From Branchiibius cervicis (lineage in GTDB: Bacteria; Actinomycetota; Actinomycetes; Actinomycetales; Dermatophilaceae), in contig NZ_JBHSWJ010000002.1 of the NCBI RefSeq assembly GCF_042661605.1, positions 3,224,001-3,288,000 on the forward strand: a DNA stretch of 64,000 bases, written 5' to 3'. Every line of letters starts with the position of its first letter. Within the stretch, counting starts at the first letter, position 1. Below are positions 52,598-60,807 of the stretch, piece by piece. Position numbers and translations under genes: made by a program. A model generated the notes under the pieces. It worked only from the letters and a program-made list of their open reading frames with translations. It ran no database searches and was not told the origin of the DNA.

Positions 52598-53287
52598 CTC
52601 CTCGTCGTACGCCGATCATTGGCCACCGCTGCTACCGCCGCCGTCTTGCTGGCCGGGTCCTGCGCCGTCGCCGAAGCACACGTGCGCGTCACCCCCGACA
52701 CCGCGGCTCCGGGCTCCTACGTGACGCTCACGTTCAAGGTGCCGACGGAGTCTGCGAGCGCCTCGACCACGAAACTCGAGGTCGATCTGCCCACCGATCA
52801 CCCGTTCGGCTCGGTGTCCTACCAACCGGTGCCGGGCTGGACCACGGTCGTGACGACCGGCAAACTCGCGAAGCCGGTCACCACCGACGACGGTGAGATC
52901 ACCCATGCGCCGACCAAGCTGGTCTGGACCGCGAGCGCGGATGCCGCGATCAAGCCGGGCCAGTTCCAGACGTTCGCGATCTCGGTGGGCCCCGTTCCGG
53001 ACACCGGCAAACTGGCGTTGCCGGCGCACCAGACCTATTCGGACGGTTCGGTCGTGAACTGGGACCAGCAGCAGACCGGCAGCCAGGAGCCGGAGCATCC
53101 CTCTCCGGTGCTGTACATCACCGACCCTGCGCCCGACACCTCACCCAGCGCCGCTCCCACGGTCATTGCCACGCCTGCAGCCACCTCCGACACCTCCGCC
53201 CGCTGGTTCGGCGTCGGCGGGATCGTCCTGGGTGCCGCAGGGCTCGTCGCGGCCGTCTGGGCCCTGACCCGGCGCCCGCGCGCCTGA
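52595..53287 (+). CDS. YcnI-like (DUF1775) copper-binding membrane protein
   Basis: 230 residues. After the signal peptide the mature N-terminus is His-Val-Arg-Val (AEAHVRVTPDTAAPGSYVTL), the conserved metal-binding His of YcnI. The domain (KLEVDLPTDHPFGSVSYQPVPGW) runs to about 165, then a Pro/Thr linker and one membrane helix with a short RRPRA tail. It probably binds copper outside the membrane. It overlaps the copC start (TGATG), so the two are co-translated. Confidence 0.9.
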   Translation, partial: PLLVVRRSLATAATAAVLLAGSCAVAEAHVRVTPDTAAPGSYVTLTFKVPTESASASTTKLEVDLPTDHPFGSVSYQPVPGWTTVVTTGKLAKPVTTDDGEITHAPTKLVWTASADAAIKPGQFQTFAISVGPVPDTGKLALPAHQTYSDGSVVNWDQQQTGSQEPEHPSPVLYITDPAPDTSPSAAPTVIATPAATSDTSARWFGVGGIVLGAAGLVAAVWALTRRPRA

Positions 53288-53844
53288 TGCGCGTCACCCG
53301 GCCGATCGGCGTACTCCTGCTGGCTGCGTTCTTCGGCCTCGTCATCGCCGGTCCGGCCAGCGCGCACGACTTCCTGGTCTCCAGCAACCCGGCCGACGGT
53401 GCAACGGTGAGTACGCCGTTGTCGAAGGTGACGTTGAGTTTCAACGACATCGTGTTGAGCAAACCCTCGGCCCCGCAGGTGGAGGTGGTGGGTCCGGACC
53501 GGAAACACTACGAGACCGGTTGCGCCACGGCGATCGACCGCGACGTGAGTGTCCCGGTGGCACTCGGACCCACCGGCACGTACGTCGTGACCTGGCGGAT
53601 CGTGTCCGCCGACGGTCACCCGGTGTCCACCTCCATCTCGTTCCACTACACCGGGGCGTCGCAGGCCACTGGGAGCTCCGCAGCGCCGGCGTCCTGTCAT
53701 TCCGTGACCAGTCCGGCGGCCACCACGTCATCCGGCTCGGCAGGCGGTCAGCCGACCGGGATGATCGCCCTGGTGCTCGGCGTACTCGCGGTTTCAGCGG
53801 GCGTGATCGGCTGGCGGCTGTGGTCAGTGCACAGGAATCCCTGA
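53287..53844 (+). CDS. CopC domain protein, second copy
   Basis: 185 residues. Signal peptide ending ASA, mature start HDFLVSSNPADGATV with the copper-binding His, a CopC beta sandwich (TWRIVSADGHPVSTSISF) and a C-terminal membrane helix (GMIALVLGVLAVSAGVIGW). It is similar in layout to the CopC at 648, and is translationally coupled to YcnI, a typical copper-acquisition or trafficking pair. Confidence 0.9.
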   Translation: MRVTRPIGVLLLAAFFGLVIAGPASAHDFLVSSNPADGATVSTPLSKVTLSFNDIVLSKPSAPQVEVVGPDRKHYETGCATAIDRDVSVPVALGPTGTYVVTWRIVSADGHPVSTSISFHYTGASQATGSSAAPASCHSVTSPAATTSSGSAGGQPTGMIALVLGVLAVSAGVIGWRLWSVHRNP

Positions 53845-53854
53845 ACTTCCCACG

Positions 53855-53869
53855 TATCCTGGCGCCGTG
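53855..53869 (+). promoter_or_regulatory. -10 box with predicted leaderless start of the DedA gene
   Basis: TATCCT (53855-53860) lies six bases before GTG 53867. Confidence 0.6.
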
Positions 53870-54508
53870 ATGCACAGCCTCGGCCCGGATTTCATGGACC
53901 CCAACTATCTGCTGGACCAGTTCGGCGGTGCGTTCTTCTGGATCTCGATGCTGATCGTCTTCATCGAGTGCGGTCTGCTCTTCCCCATCCTGCCCGGTGA
54001 CTCCCTGCTGTTCGCGATCGGCCTGTTCATCGCCACCGGCAAGATCGACGTCTCCTTCTGGTTCGCGATCCCGGCCCTGATCGTCGCCGCGTTCGCCGGT
54101 AACGTCGCCGGCTACGAGATCGGCCGCGCGATCGGCCCGGCCATCTACGAGCGCGACGGTCGCTTCATCAAACGCAAATACATCGACCAGACGCACGCGT
54201 TCTTCGAACGGCACGGCAACAAAGCGCTGGTCATCGGCCGCTTCGTGCCGATCGTGCGCACCTTCATCACCCTGGTCGCGGGCGTGGGCCAGATGGAGCG
54301 GCGGCGCTTCTTCACCTGGTCCGCCGTCGGTGCGGTGCTGTGGGTGGTCATCGTCGTGCTGGCCGGCGCGTTGCTGGGCAAGGCGTTCCCCGGGTTGGGC
54401 AAGAACATCGACCTGGCCATCCTGGTGATCGTCTTCCTGTCCGTCCTGCCGATGATCTACGAGTGGGTCAAGCACCGCCGGGCGAAGGCGGCTGACCCCG
54501 CGGCCTAA
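53867..54508 (+). CDS. DedA family membrane protein
   Basis: 213 residues, about five membrane segments. ECGLLFPILPGDSLLFAIGL (re-entrant loop) and FFERHGNKALVIGRFVPIVRTFITLVAG, with the conserved Arg residues, are the DedA/VTT motifs; members flip undecaprenyl phosphate or phospholipids. It starts GTG-ATG; the leaderless box supports GTG 53867. Its TAA stop is part of the next gene's -10 box. Confidence 0.92.
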   Translation: MMHSLGPDFMDPNYLLDQFGGAFFWISMLIVFIECGLLFPILPGDSLLFAIGLFIATGKIDVSFWFAIPALIVAAFAGNVAGYEIGRAIGPAIYERDGRFIKRKYIDQTHAFFERHGNKALVIGRFVPIVRTFITLVAGVGQMERRRFFTWSAVGAVLWVVIVVLAGALLGKAFPGLGKNIDLAILVIVFLSVLPMIYEWVKHRRAKAADPAA

Positions 54509-54520
54509 TCTGGCTGCATG
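54506..54520 (+). promoter_or_regulatory. -10 box made from the dedA stop codon, leaderless start
   Basis: TAATCT (54506-54511) begins with the TAA stop of the DedA gene and ends six bases before ATG 54518. Confidence 0.65.
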
Positions 54521-55441
54521 GACCTGCGAATCTTCACCGAACCCCAGCAAGGCGCGAGTTACGACGACCTGCTGAAGGTTGCGCAAGCCACCGAACTGCT
54601 CGGCTTCGATGCGTTCTTCCGGTCCGATCACTACCTGACCATGGGCGGCGACGGTCTACCCGGGCCTACGGACGCCTGGCTCACGCTGGCGGCGTTGGCC
54701 CGCGAGACCCACCGCATCCGCCTGGGCACCTTGGTCACCTCAGCCACCTTCCGCCACCCCGGGCCGCTGGCGATCTCGGTAGCCCAGGTCGACCAGATGA
54801 GCGGCGGCCGGGTTGAGTTCGGTTACGGTGCGGGGTGGTTCGAAGCCGAGCACGCGGCGTACGGGATCCCCTTCCCGCCGTTGGGTGAGCGCTTCGACCG
54901 CCTCGAGGAGGCGCTTGCGGTGATCACCGGCCTGTGGTCGGCGCCCGTCGGTGAGACCTTCACGTACGCCGGCACCCACCTTCAGGTGACCGACTCACCG
55001 GCCCTGCCCAAACCGGCCCAGCCCGCCATCCCGGTGATCATCGGCGGCACCGGCAAGAAGCGCACCCCGGCGCTGGCGGCCCGCTACGCCAGCGAGTTCA
55101 ACGTGCCGTTCCACAACCTCGACGAGGTCGTGCCCATCCTGGACCGGGTGCGGGCGGCGGTCGTGGCTGCTGACCGGCCCGCGGAGTCGATGACCTACTC
55201 GGTCGCCCAGGTGGTCTGCCTGGGGTCGACCGACGCGCAATTGGCCAAGCGGGCCGAAGCGATCGGCCGGTCACCGCAGGACGTCGTCGACGACGGCCTG
55301 GGCGGAACGGCCGAGCAGATCCTGGCCAAACTGGCCGCGTTCGCCGACGCCGGCATCTCCCGGGTCTATCTGCAGGTGCTGGATCTGCAGGACCTGGACC
55401 ACCTGGAGCAGATCGCCGACCAGGTGCTGCGCAGGCTCTAA
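54518..55441 (+). CDS. LLM-class F420-dependent oxidoreductase
   Basis: 307 residues. It is a luciferase-like barrel: DLRIFTEPQQGASYDDL, FDAFFRSDHYLTMGG, IRLGTLVTSATFRHPGPLAI, GRVEFGYGAGWFEAEH and IPVIIGGTGKKRTPALAARYA. It uses F420; the substrate is unknown. It is a separate transcription unit by its own leaderless promoter, though only nine bases from the DedA gene. Confidence 0.9.
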   Translation: MDLRIFTEPQQGASYDDLLKVAQATELLGFDAFFRSDHYLTMGGDGLPGPTDAWLTLAALARETHRIRLGTLVTSATFRHPGPLAISVAQVDQMSGGRVEFGYGAGWFEAEHAAYGIPFPPLGERFDRLEEALAVITGLWSAPVGETFTYAGTHLQVTDSPALPKPAQPAIPVIIGGTGKKRTPALAARYASEFNVPFHNLDEVVPILDRVRAAVVAADRPAESMTYSVAQVVCLGSTDAQLAKRAEAIGRSPQDVVDDGLGGTAEQILAKLAAFADAGISRVYLQVLDLQDLDHLEQIADQVLRRL

Positions 55442-55453
55442 TCTGAGGGCGTG
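55439..55453 (+). promoter_or_regulatory. -10 box made from the F420 enzyme stop codon, leaderless start
   Basis: TAATCT (55439-55444) begins with the TAA stop of the preceding gene and ends six bases before GTG 55451, the same arrangement as at 54506. Confidence 0.65.
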
Positions 55454-55936
55454 GCCAACCTCCCGCAGATCACCGTGAGTCCGGCGAGCGATGACGAACT
55501 CGTCGAATTCATTGCCGCGCAGAAGGTTTCCTACCTGCGTGACCTCGTCGAGCAAGGCGGTCTGAGCAAGGCTGCCGCCCAGGCCAATTCGGACGCCACC
55601 TGGAGCGGATTGGTGCCTGACGGCATCCATCCGATCGATGGCAACGAGATCATGATTGCCCGCGACGCCGACGGCGACCGCGTCGGCGTGTTGTGGATGG
55701 CGGTGCGCGAGCGCGGCGGCGAGCAGTACGCCTGGATCTACGACATCGAGGTGGACCCGGACGCGCGCAACCGAGGATACGGCCGCGCACTGATGCTGGC
55801 CGCCGAGGACTGGACCCGCGAGAAGGGCCTGACGTCGTTGCAGCTCAACGTGTTCGGCGGCAACACCCCAGCACGGGCGCTCTACCGGTCATTGGGGTTC
55901 GTCGAGAACGCGGTGCAGATGAGCAAGCGGGTCTGA
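55451..55936 (+). CDS. GNAT family N-acetyltransferase
   Basis: 161 residues. The acetyl-CoA loop is VDPDARNRGYGRALM (about 104-118), followed by LQLNVFGGNTPARALYRSLGFVE, the C-terminal GNAT motif. A helical N-terminal segment (QKVSYLRDLVEQGGLSKAAAQANSDATW) precedes it. Substrate is unknown. A strong hairpin follows. Confidence 0.9.
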   Translation: MANLPQITVSPASDDELVEFIAAQKVSYLRDLVEQGGLSKAAAQANSDATWSGLVPDGIHPIDGNEIMIARDADGDRVGVLWMAVRERGGEQYAWIYDIEVDPDARNRGYGRALMLAAEDWTREKGLTSLQLNVFGGNTPARALYRSLGFVENAVQMSKRV

Positions 55937-55937
55937 G

Positions 55938-55987
55938 CCAGCATGAGGGCGGCCCCCGGAATGTCCCGGGGGCCGCTCTCGTGCTGG
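55938..55987. terminator. Strong bidirectional terminator between the GNAT gene and lemA
   Basis: A perfect GC core of 11 bp (55949-55959 with 55966-55976) and outer arms CCAGCATGAG/CTCGTGCTGG with one wobble make a stem of about 22 bp around a six-base loop. Confidence 0.85.
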
Positions 55988-55989
55988 TC

Positions 55990-56735
55990 TTACTGGCCGT
56001 ACGGCTGCTGCGGCGGCTGCGGCGGCTGCTGGGGTCGCTGCACCGGCTGCGGCTCCGGGGTGGGAATCTGCTCAGGAGCCGAAGCCTGCGGAGTCTGCGT
56101 CGAGGCCGGCGGCTGGGTCGACGCAGGCAGCTGCCCGGCGTTCTGATCGAAGGCGACCTGCGGGGCGGCGGACGCGCCCCGGGGCCGAACTGCACGTTCG
56201 GGGTCTGCAACGCGGCGTCCTCGGCCTCGAAGTAGTCGGCGCGGTTGGCACCGGCCATCCCGGCGAAGAATTTCGAGGGCACCGTCTCGATCTTGGTGTT
56301 CAGCTCACGCACGTTGGCGTTGTAGTAGCGCCGGGCGGATGCGATGCGGTCCTCGGTCGCCGTCAACTCGTTCTGCAGCGCGACGAAGTTCTGGTTCGCC
56401 TTCAGGTCGGGGTAGGCCTCCGACACCGCGATCAACCGGCCCAGGGCCTGGCTCAGTTGACCTTCGGCCGCAGCGGCCTCGTGCGGGCTGCTGGCGTTCA
56501 TCGCGGCGCTACGGGCCTTCATGACGTCCTGCAGGGTGCCGCTCTCGTGCTGGGCGTAACCCTGGACGGTGTTGACCAGGTTGGGGATCAGGTCATGCCG
56601 GCGCTTCAACTCGACGTCGACCTGGTGCCAGGACTCCTGGACCAGGTTCTTCTGTTTGACCAGACCGTTGTACTGACCGAGCGTGAAGAAGCCGGCGAGC
56701 ACGATCAGGACGAGGATGATCAGCAGGAAGATCAT
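55990..56735 (-). CDS. lemA: LemA family protein (one frameshift in the tail)
   Basis: 248 residues after joining. One N-terminal membrane helix (FLLIILVLIVLAGFFTLGQY), then the LemA helical bundle: NLVQESWHQVDVELKRRHDLIPNLV, YPDLKANQNFVALQNEL and FFAGMAGANRADYFEAED. The frame is lost at QFGPGA near 56177-56184; one added base continues ASAAPQVAFDQNAGQLPAS and a Pro/Gln-rich tail ending QQPYGQ at 55990. LemA's biochemical role is unclear. AAGGGAA precedes ATG 56735. Confidence 0.88.
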
Positions 56736-56768
56736 GAGCAGTTCCCTTCCGGGTTAGGTAGCTCGACT

Positions 56769-57839
56769 CTAGTGCGGTCGGAGCACCCGGGTCACTTCTC
56801 CAACAACAATCACCGCCGGGTTGCCGATCGCACTTTCTGCAACAACGTCGGCGATGGTGGCCAGGGTTCCGCTCGCGACCCGTTGTTGCGGGGTCGATGC
56901 GCGATGCACCACCGCAACCGGCGTGTCGCCGGCCCTTCCTGCCCCGACCAGCCCGGCGGCCAGCTCCCGCAACCGGCCCATGCCCATGAGTACGACGATC
57001 GTGTGCGGCCACCGGGCCAAGAGGTCCGGCTCGATCTGGTCATGCCCGGAGATGACCAGCACCCCGTGCGAGATCGCTCGATGCGTCACCGGGATATCCG
57101 CGGCGGCCGGGCCGGCGAACGCCGAGGTGATCCCGGGAATGACGTGCACCGGCACGCCGGCCGCCCGGCAGGCGAGCACCTCCTCACCTCCGCGACCCAG
57201 CAGGTAAGGGTCTCCGCCTTTGAGCCGCACGACCCGCTGCCCCTGCCGGGCCCGGTCGATGAGGATCTCGTTGATCTCCGACTGCGGAACCGGGTGGTGG
57301 TACGGCGTCTTGCCGACGTCGATGATTTCGGTCTGCGCCGGTACGACGCTCACGGGCGCGAGCCGGTCCGTCACCACGACGTCTGCTTGCTGGAGCGCCT
57401 TCCACCCCGCCAGCGTCAACAGGTCTGGGTCTCCGGGACCGCCGCCGACAAGGGTCACCGACCCGGCGTCCACCGCAGGTGAGGCGGGCTGCCCGGCCTG
57501 GGCCGGCGTACCCGGGGCGGGCTGGACATGGCTCTGCACCATCTCGAGCCAGATTCCGCGCGCGTCGCACCAGGCCCTGAGCCGCTCGCGCAGCTCGGCG
57601 TCAGCGTCGGGGGCGCTGACCAGCCAGGCGCCGTCGAGGTCACCGGCGACGACGACGCGGCTGGTCCAGACGAAGGTGCGGTCGGGGTACGCCTGCGTCA
57701 GGTCGGCACCGATCGTCGGGGAGATGACCTCGACCTGCGCACCGTCGGCGAGCAATTCGCGCACGCGCGCGCCTGCCCGCGCCCCGCCGGTCGCGACGAC
57801 GACCCGGCGGCCACGAAGGTCAAGGGATACGAAGGCCAC
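56769..57839 (-). CDS. cobA: Uroporphyrinogen-III C-methyltransferase with N-terminal siroheme-synthase-like domain
   Basis: 356 residues. The first 110 residues resemble the NAD-binding domain of precorrin-2 dehydrogenase (FVSLDLRGRRVVVATGGARAGARV), but the usual GGG motif is changed to GGA. The C-terminal methyltransferase has VTLVGGGPGDPDLLTLAG, VVTDRLAPVSV, VRLKGGDPYLLGRGGEE and PVHVIPGITSAFAGP. It makes precorrin-2 for siroheme or cobalamin from uroporphyrinogen III. GTG start; 11 bases after pyrE, so co-transcribed with it. Confidence 0.9.
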   Translation of the reverse strand: MAFVSLDLRGRRVVVATGGARAGARVRELLADGAQVEVISPTIGADLTQAYPDRTFVWTSRVVVAGDLDGAWLVSAPDADAELRERLRAWCDARGIWLEMVQSHVQPAPGTPAQAGQPASPAVDAGSVTLVGGGPGDPDLLTLAGWKALQQADVVVTDRLAPVSVVPAQTEIIDVGKTPYHHPVPQSEINEILIDRARQGQRVVRLKGGDPYLLGRGGEEVLACRAAGVPVHVIPGITSAFAGPAAADIPVTHRAISHGVLVISGHDQIEPDLLARWPHTIVVLMGMGRLRELAAGLVGAGRAGDTPVAVVHRASTPQQRVASGTLATIADVVAESAIGNPAVIVVGEVTRVLRPH

Positions 57840-57850
57840 GCACGCCTCGC

Positions 57851-58411
57851 TCAGGCGAGCCCGAGATCACCCAAGCCGTAGGCGAACACGTAGGGCACGC
57901 CTGCCTCGGACTCGACGCGCTCCTTGGCGCCGGTGTCACGATCGGCGATCACGGCAACGGCAACGACCTCGGCGCCGATCTCGCGGGCAGCAGCCACGGC
58001 CTCGAGCGCGGAAGCCCCTGTGGTGGAGGTGTCTTCGACGATCAGCACCCGGCGACCGGCGATGGACGGGCCTTCGATGCGCTGCTGCAGACCGTGTGAT
58101 TTGCCGGCTTTGCGCACCACGAAGGCGTCGACGGCACCGGCAGCGGCATGCATGGTGGCGGTGGCGACCGGATCGGCGCCCATCGTCAAACCGCCGACGG
58201 CGTCATAGTCAAGGTCCTTGGTCAACTCACGAATGACGCGGCCGACCAGCGGAGCAGCCTTGCCGGACAGGGTGATTCGGCGCAAGTCGACGTAGTAGTC
58301 GGCCTCCTTGCCGCTGGACAGGATGACCTTGCCCCACACGATCGCCTCGTCCTTGATGTGGTCGAGCAGTCGGGTGCGGTCGGCGGCGATGTCCGTGGCG
58401 ATCTCGGTCAC
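57851..58411 (-). CDS. pyrE: Orotate phosphoribosyltransferase
   Basis: 186 residues. KVILSSGKEADYYVDLR, GGLTMGADPVATA and the PRPP loop RVLIVEDTSTTGASALEA are diagnostic. It makes OMP in pyrimidine synthesis. GTG 58411 lies seven bases after the SDR stop, with AGGAG inside the end of that gene, so it is in an operon with SDR and the methyltransferase. Confidence 0.94.
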   Translation of the reverse strand: MTEIATDIAADRTRLLDHIKDEAIVWGKVILSSGKEADYYVDLRRITLSGKAAPLVGRVIRELTKDLDYDAVGGLTMGADPVATATMHAAAGAVDAFVVRKAGKSHGLQQRIEGPSIAGRRVLIVEDTSTTGASALEAVAAAREIGAEVVAVAVIADRDTGAKERVESEAGVPYVFAYGLGDLGLA

Positions 58412-58418
58412 GAGGTTC

Positions 58419-59189
58419 CTACTCCTGGTTGCGGTGGGTCGAAGCGATCCGGCGGCTGCGGATCAGCGGACGGGGCGCGGCGCGCAGCAGCGTCGTCAAC
58501 ACCTTGTACTGGGTCCCCGGAACGCAGATCGTCTTGCCCTGCTCAGCCGCGGCTAGCCCTTGTGACACAACGTCTTTGAGCGGGACCCACATGAAGCCGG
58601 GGGTGCTGCTGCGGTCGATGTCACCGGCGGAGTGGAAGTCCGTGTGCACGAAACCGGGGCACACCGCCGTCACGGTGACGCCGGTCCCGGCCAGTTGCCC
58701 GGCCAGTGACTCACTGAAGACGGTCACCCAGGACTTCGCCGCGGCGTACGTGCCGGAGGCCATCCACCCCGCGACCGAGGAGACGTTGATGATCCGGCCG
58801 CCTTTGCGCTCGCGCATGGCGGTGCCGGCGGCGTGACTGAGCACCAGGGTGGCGCGCACGAGGACGTCGAGTAGGCGTTCCTCGTCCTCGACCGGGTTGT
58901 CCAGGAAGGGTTTGGCCAGGCCGAATCCGGCGTTGTTGACCAGTACGTCGATCGGCCGGTCTGCGTCGGACGCCCGGTCCGCGACCCGTTGGAGTTGGGT
59001 TCTGTCGGCCAGATCGGCCGGCAGGACCTCGACGCTCACACCGGCCGCGGTCTCGATCTCAGCTTTGACCTGCTGCAGGGCGTCGTCGCGGCGGGCGACG
59101 ATGACCAGATCGTGTCCCATGGCTGCCAATTGGTCGGCGAACTCGCGGCCGATGCCCGAGCTGGCTCCGGTGATGAGTGCAGTGGGCAT
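58419..59189 (-). CDS. Short-chain dehydrogenase/reductase
   Basis: 256 residues. ALITGASSGIGREFADQL (NADP loop), VLVNNAGFGLAKPF, IINVSSVAGWMASGTYAAAKSW (Ser-Tyr-Lys triad) and VTAVCPGFVHTDF are the classical SDR motifs. Substrate is unknown. It is the first gene of the SDR-pyrE-methyltransferase unit. ATG 59189 is supported by a -10 box seven bases upstream. Confidence 0.92.
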   Translation of the reverse strand: MPTALITGASSGIGREFADQLAAMGHDLVIVARRDDALQQVKAEIETAAGVSVEVLPADLADRTQLQRVADRASDADRPIDVLVNNAGFGLAKPFLDNPVEDEERLLDVLVRATLVLSHAAGTAMRERKGGRIINVSSVAGWMASGTYAAAKSWVTVFSESLAGQLAGTGVTVTAVCPGFVHTDFHSAGDIDRSSTPGFMWVPLKDVVSQGLAAAEQGKTICVPGTQYKVLTTLLRAAPRPLIRSRRIASTHRNQE

Positions 59190-59202
59190 GCTCGCAATTC
59201 TA
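59187..59202 (-). promoter_or_regulatory. -10 box with predicted leaderless start of the SDR gene
   Basis: TAGAAT on the minus strand (59197-59202) lies seven bases before ATG 59189. Confidence 0.6.
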
Positions 59203-59259
59203 GGGCCCGACCTCGCGGGCCGAGCCGCCTCAGGCCCTCCCGGGCTTCCTTTGCACGCC

Positions 59260-59335
59260 ACGATTCTGGAGCGATCGAGGATTTGCCGGTCGTTCCCGCG
59301 TGATCCGGCTCCAGAATCGTCGATCCCCTGCGAAA
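59260..59335. repeat. Dispersed intergenic repeat, copy B, with inverted ends
   Basis: ACGATTCTGGAG (59260-59271) and CTCCAGAATCGT (59309-59320) are a perfect 12-bp inverted pair. The right part, 59307-59335, matches 19983-20010. It occupies the divergent gap between the SDR gene and the membrane protein gene. Confidence 0.7.
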
Positions 59336-59399
59336 CAGCGGAGCCGCGCGTCGCTCCGCAGGTGCGACGAAATTGCGGCCGCCAGGCGACGCATCTGCG

Positions 59400-59415
59400 T
59401 AGGATCGCCCGCATG
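59400..59415 (+). promoter_or_regulatory. -10 box with predicted leaderless start
   Basis: TAGGAT (59400-59405) lies seven bases before ATG 59413, placing the start well inside a longer open frame. Confidence 0.6.
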
Positions 59416-60003
59416 TCCGACCGTGTGAAGCAGCCCCGCCTGTGGCTCATCGCCGCTCTTTCCGCGCTGGTCTTCGGATTCGCCATGGCCTTGGTGAAGG
59501 GGACCGACGGTGGGCTGCGTGGCGAGATCGGCAACCTGAGCGCGCCATGGCTGCTCGTGGCGTTCCTGCCAGGAACGCGCGTGCGAGGGCTCCTGCGCGG
59601 CGCGACAATCGGCCTGTGCAGCACGATGATCGCGCTGGCCGGCTTCTACGTCGGTGTCGCCCTGCAGACTCCCAGTTCGACACTGCACGAGATCCTGCGT
59701 ATGAACGATTTTTACTTCGCGGCCGGACTCCTCAGCGGTCCGGTCCTCGGTACTCTCGGCGCCGCGGTGGGCAGCTACCGGCGATCCCTGATCGGTCCGG
59801 TCGCAGCCCTGCTGATGATCGGTGAGTGGCTGGTCGTGTGGGTGCTCGTCAATGACTTCGACGGCAGGACCCCCTGGGGGTTCTATTGGGGACCGGGTGC
59901 CGACCGGTTCGACTGGACGCCGTACACCGTTCAGGCGGCACTCGCCGCGCTGCTCCTCGCCGTCGTTGTTCTGCGCCGACCCCGCCGGATCACTCGAGGG
60001 TGA
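59413..60003 (+). CDS. Polytopic membrane protein, unknown function
   Basis: 196 residues with five or six hydrophobic segments: LIAALSALVFGFAMALVKG, LSAPWLLVAFLPG, STMIALAGFYVGVAL, YFAAGLLSGPVLGTLGAAVGS, VAALLMIGEWLVVWVLV and a C-terminal helix before RRPRR. It may belong to DUF6518, but I am not sure of that assignment. The 3' end overlaps the convergent exonuclease gene by 14 bases. Confidence 0.7.
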   Translation: MSDRVKQPRLWLIAALSALVFGFAMALVKGTDGGLRGEIGNLSAPWLLVAFLPGTRVRGLLRGATIGLCSTMIALAGFYVGVALQTPSSTLHEILRMNDFYFAAGLLSGPVLGTLGAAVGSYRRSLIGPVAALLMIGEWLVVWVLVNDFDGRTPWGFYWGPGADRFDWTPYTVQAALAALLLAVVVLRRPRRITRG

Positions 60004-60778
60004 TGACTACCGGCGCGTGGTCGGAGGCGCCCTTGCCTTTGCGCTCCTCGCGGTCGATGAACGCGTCAGTCACCCGCGCCTGCACGGCCGGGGTGCCGAG
60101 GGCGAAGTCGATCCGCATTCCCTGCTTCTTCGGGAACCGCAGCTGGGTGTAGTCCCAGTAGGTGTAGACCCCGGGGCCGGGGGTGTACGGCCGCACCAGG
60201 TCGGCGTACCCGGCATCGACGATCGCCCGGAACGCCTCCCGCTCCGGCGGGGTCACATGCGTCTTGCCCTCGAAAAAGGCCGGGTCCCAGACGTCTTCGT
60301 CGGTCGGTGCGATGTTCCAGTCACCGGCGAGGACGATCTGGGCCTGCGGATCGTCAGCCAGCCAGCCTGCGGCTGCGTCGCGAAGCTTGCCCAGCCAGTC
60401 CAGCTTGTAGGCGTAGTGCTCGTGCCCGACCTCACGACCGTTGGGAACGTAGAGCGACCAGACGCGGACATCGCCGCACGTGGCCCCGATAGCCCGGGCC
60501 TCGCTGACGGCGGGATCGCCGTACGCCGGAATGTGCGGGAAGCCGACCTCGACGTCGCCCAGGCCGACGCGGGAGATGATCGCGACGCCGTTCCACTGGT
60601 TCAGGCCGTGATGGGCGATCTCGTAACCCAGCGCGTCGATCGGCATCGACGGGAACTGATCGTCGCGGCACTTGGTCTCCTGCAGCAGCAGGACATCCAG
60701 GTCGTGCCGCTCCAGCACGCCGACGACGCGGTCGATGCGGGAGCGGATGGAGTTGACGTTCCAGGTCGCGATACGCAC
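59990..60778 (-). CDS. xthA: Exodeoxyribonuclease III (AP endonuclease family)
   Basis: 262 residues. MRIATWNVNSIRSR, LLLQETKC (metal Glu), VWSLYVPNG, IVLAGDWNIAP (Asp-Asn), MRIDFALG and the final GASDHAPVV (Asp-His) are the full set of the family. It cleaves at abasic sites and digests 3' ends in base excision repair. GTG 60778, leaderless by its -10 box. Confidence 0.94.
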   Translation of the reverse strand: MRIATWNVNSIRSRIDRVVGVLERHDLDVLLLQETKCRDDQFPSMPIDALGYEIAHHGLNQWNGVAIISRVGLGDVEVGFPHIPAYGDPAVSEARAIGATCGDVRVWSLYVPNGREVGHEHYAYKLDWLGKLRDAAAGWLADDPQAQIVLAGDWNIAPTDEDVWDPAFFEGKTHVTPPEREAFRAIVDAGYADLVRPYTPGPGVYTYWDYTQLRFPKKQGMRIDFALGTPAVQARVTDAFIDREERKGKGASDHAPVVITLE

Positions 60779-60790
60779 CCGTCCACCTTA
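60776..60790 (-). promoter_or_regulatory. -10 box with predicted leaderless start of xthA
   Basis: TAAGGT on the minus strand (60785-60790) lies six bases before GTG 60778. Confidence 0.6.
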
Positions 60791-60807
60791 GGAGCCGGGT
60801 ACGACGC

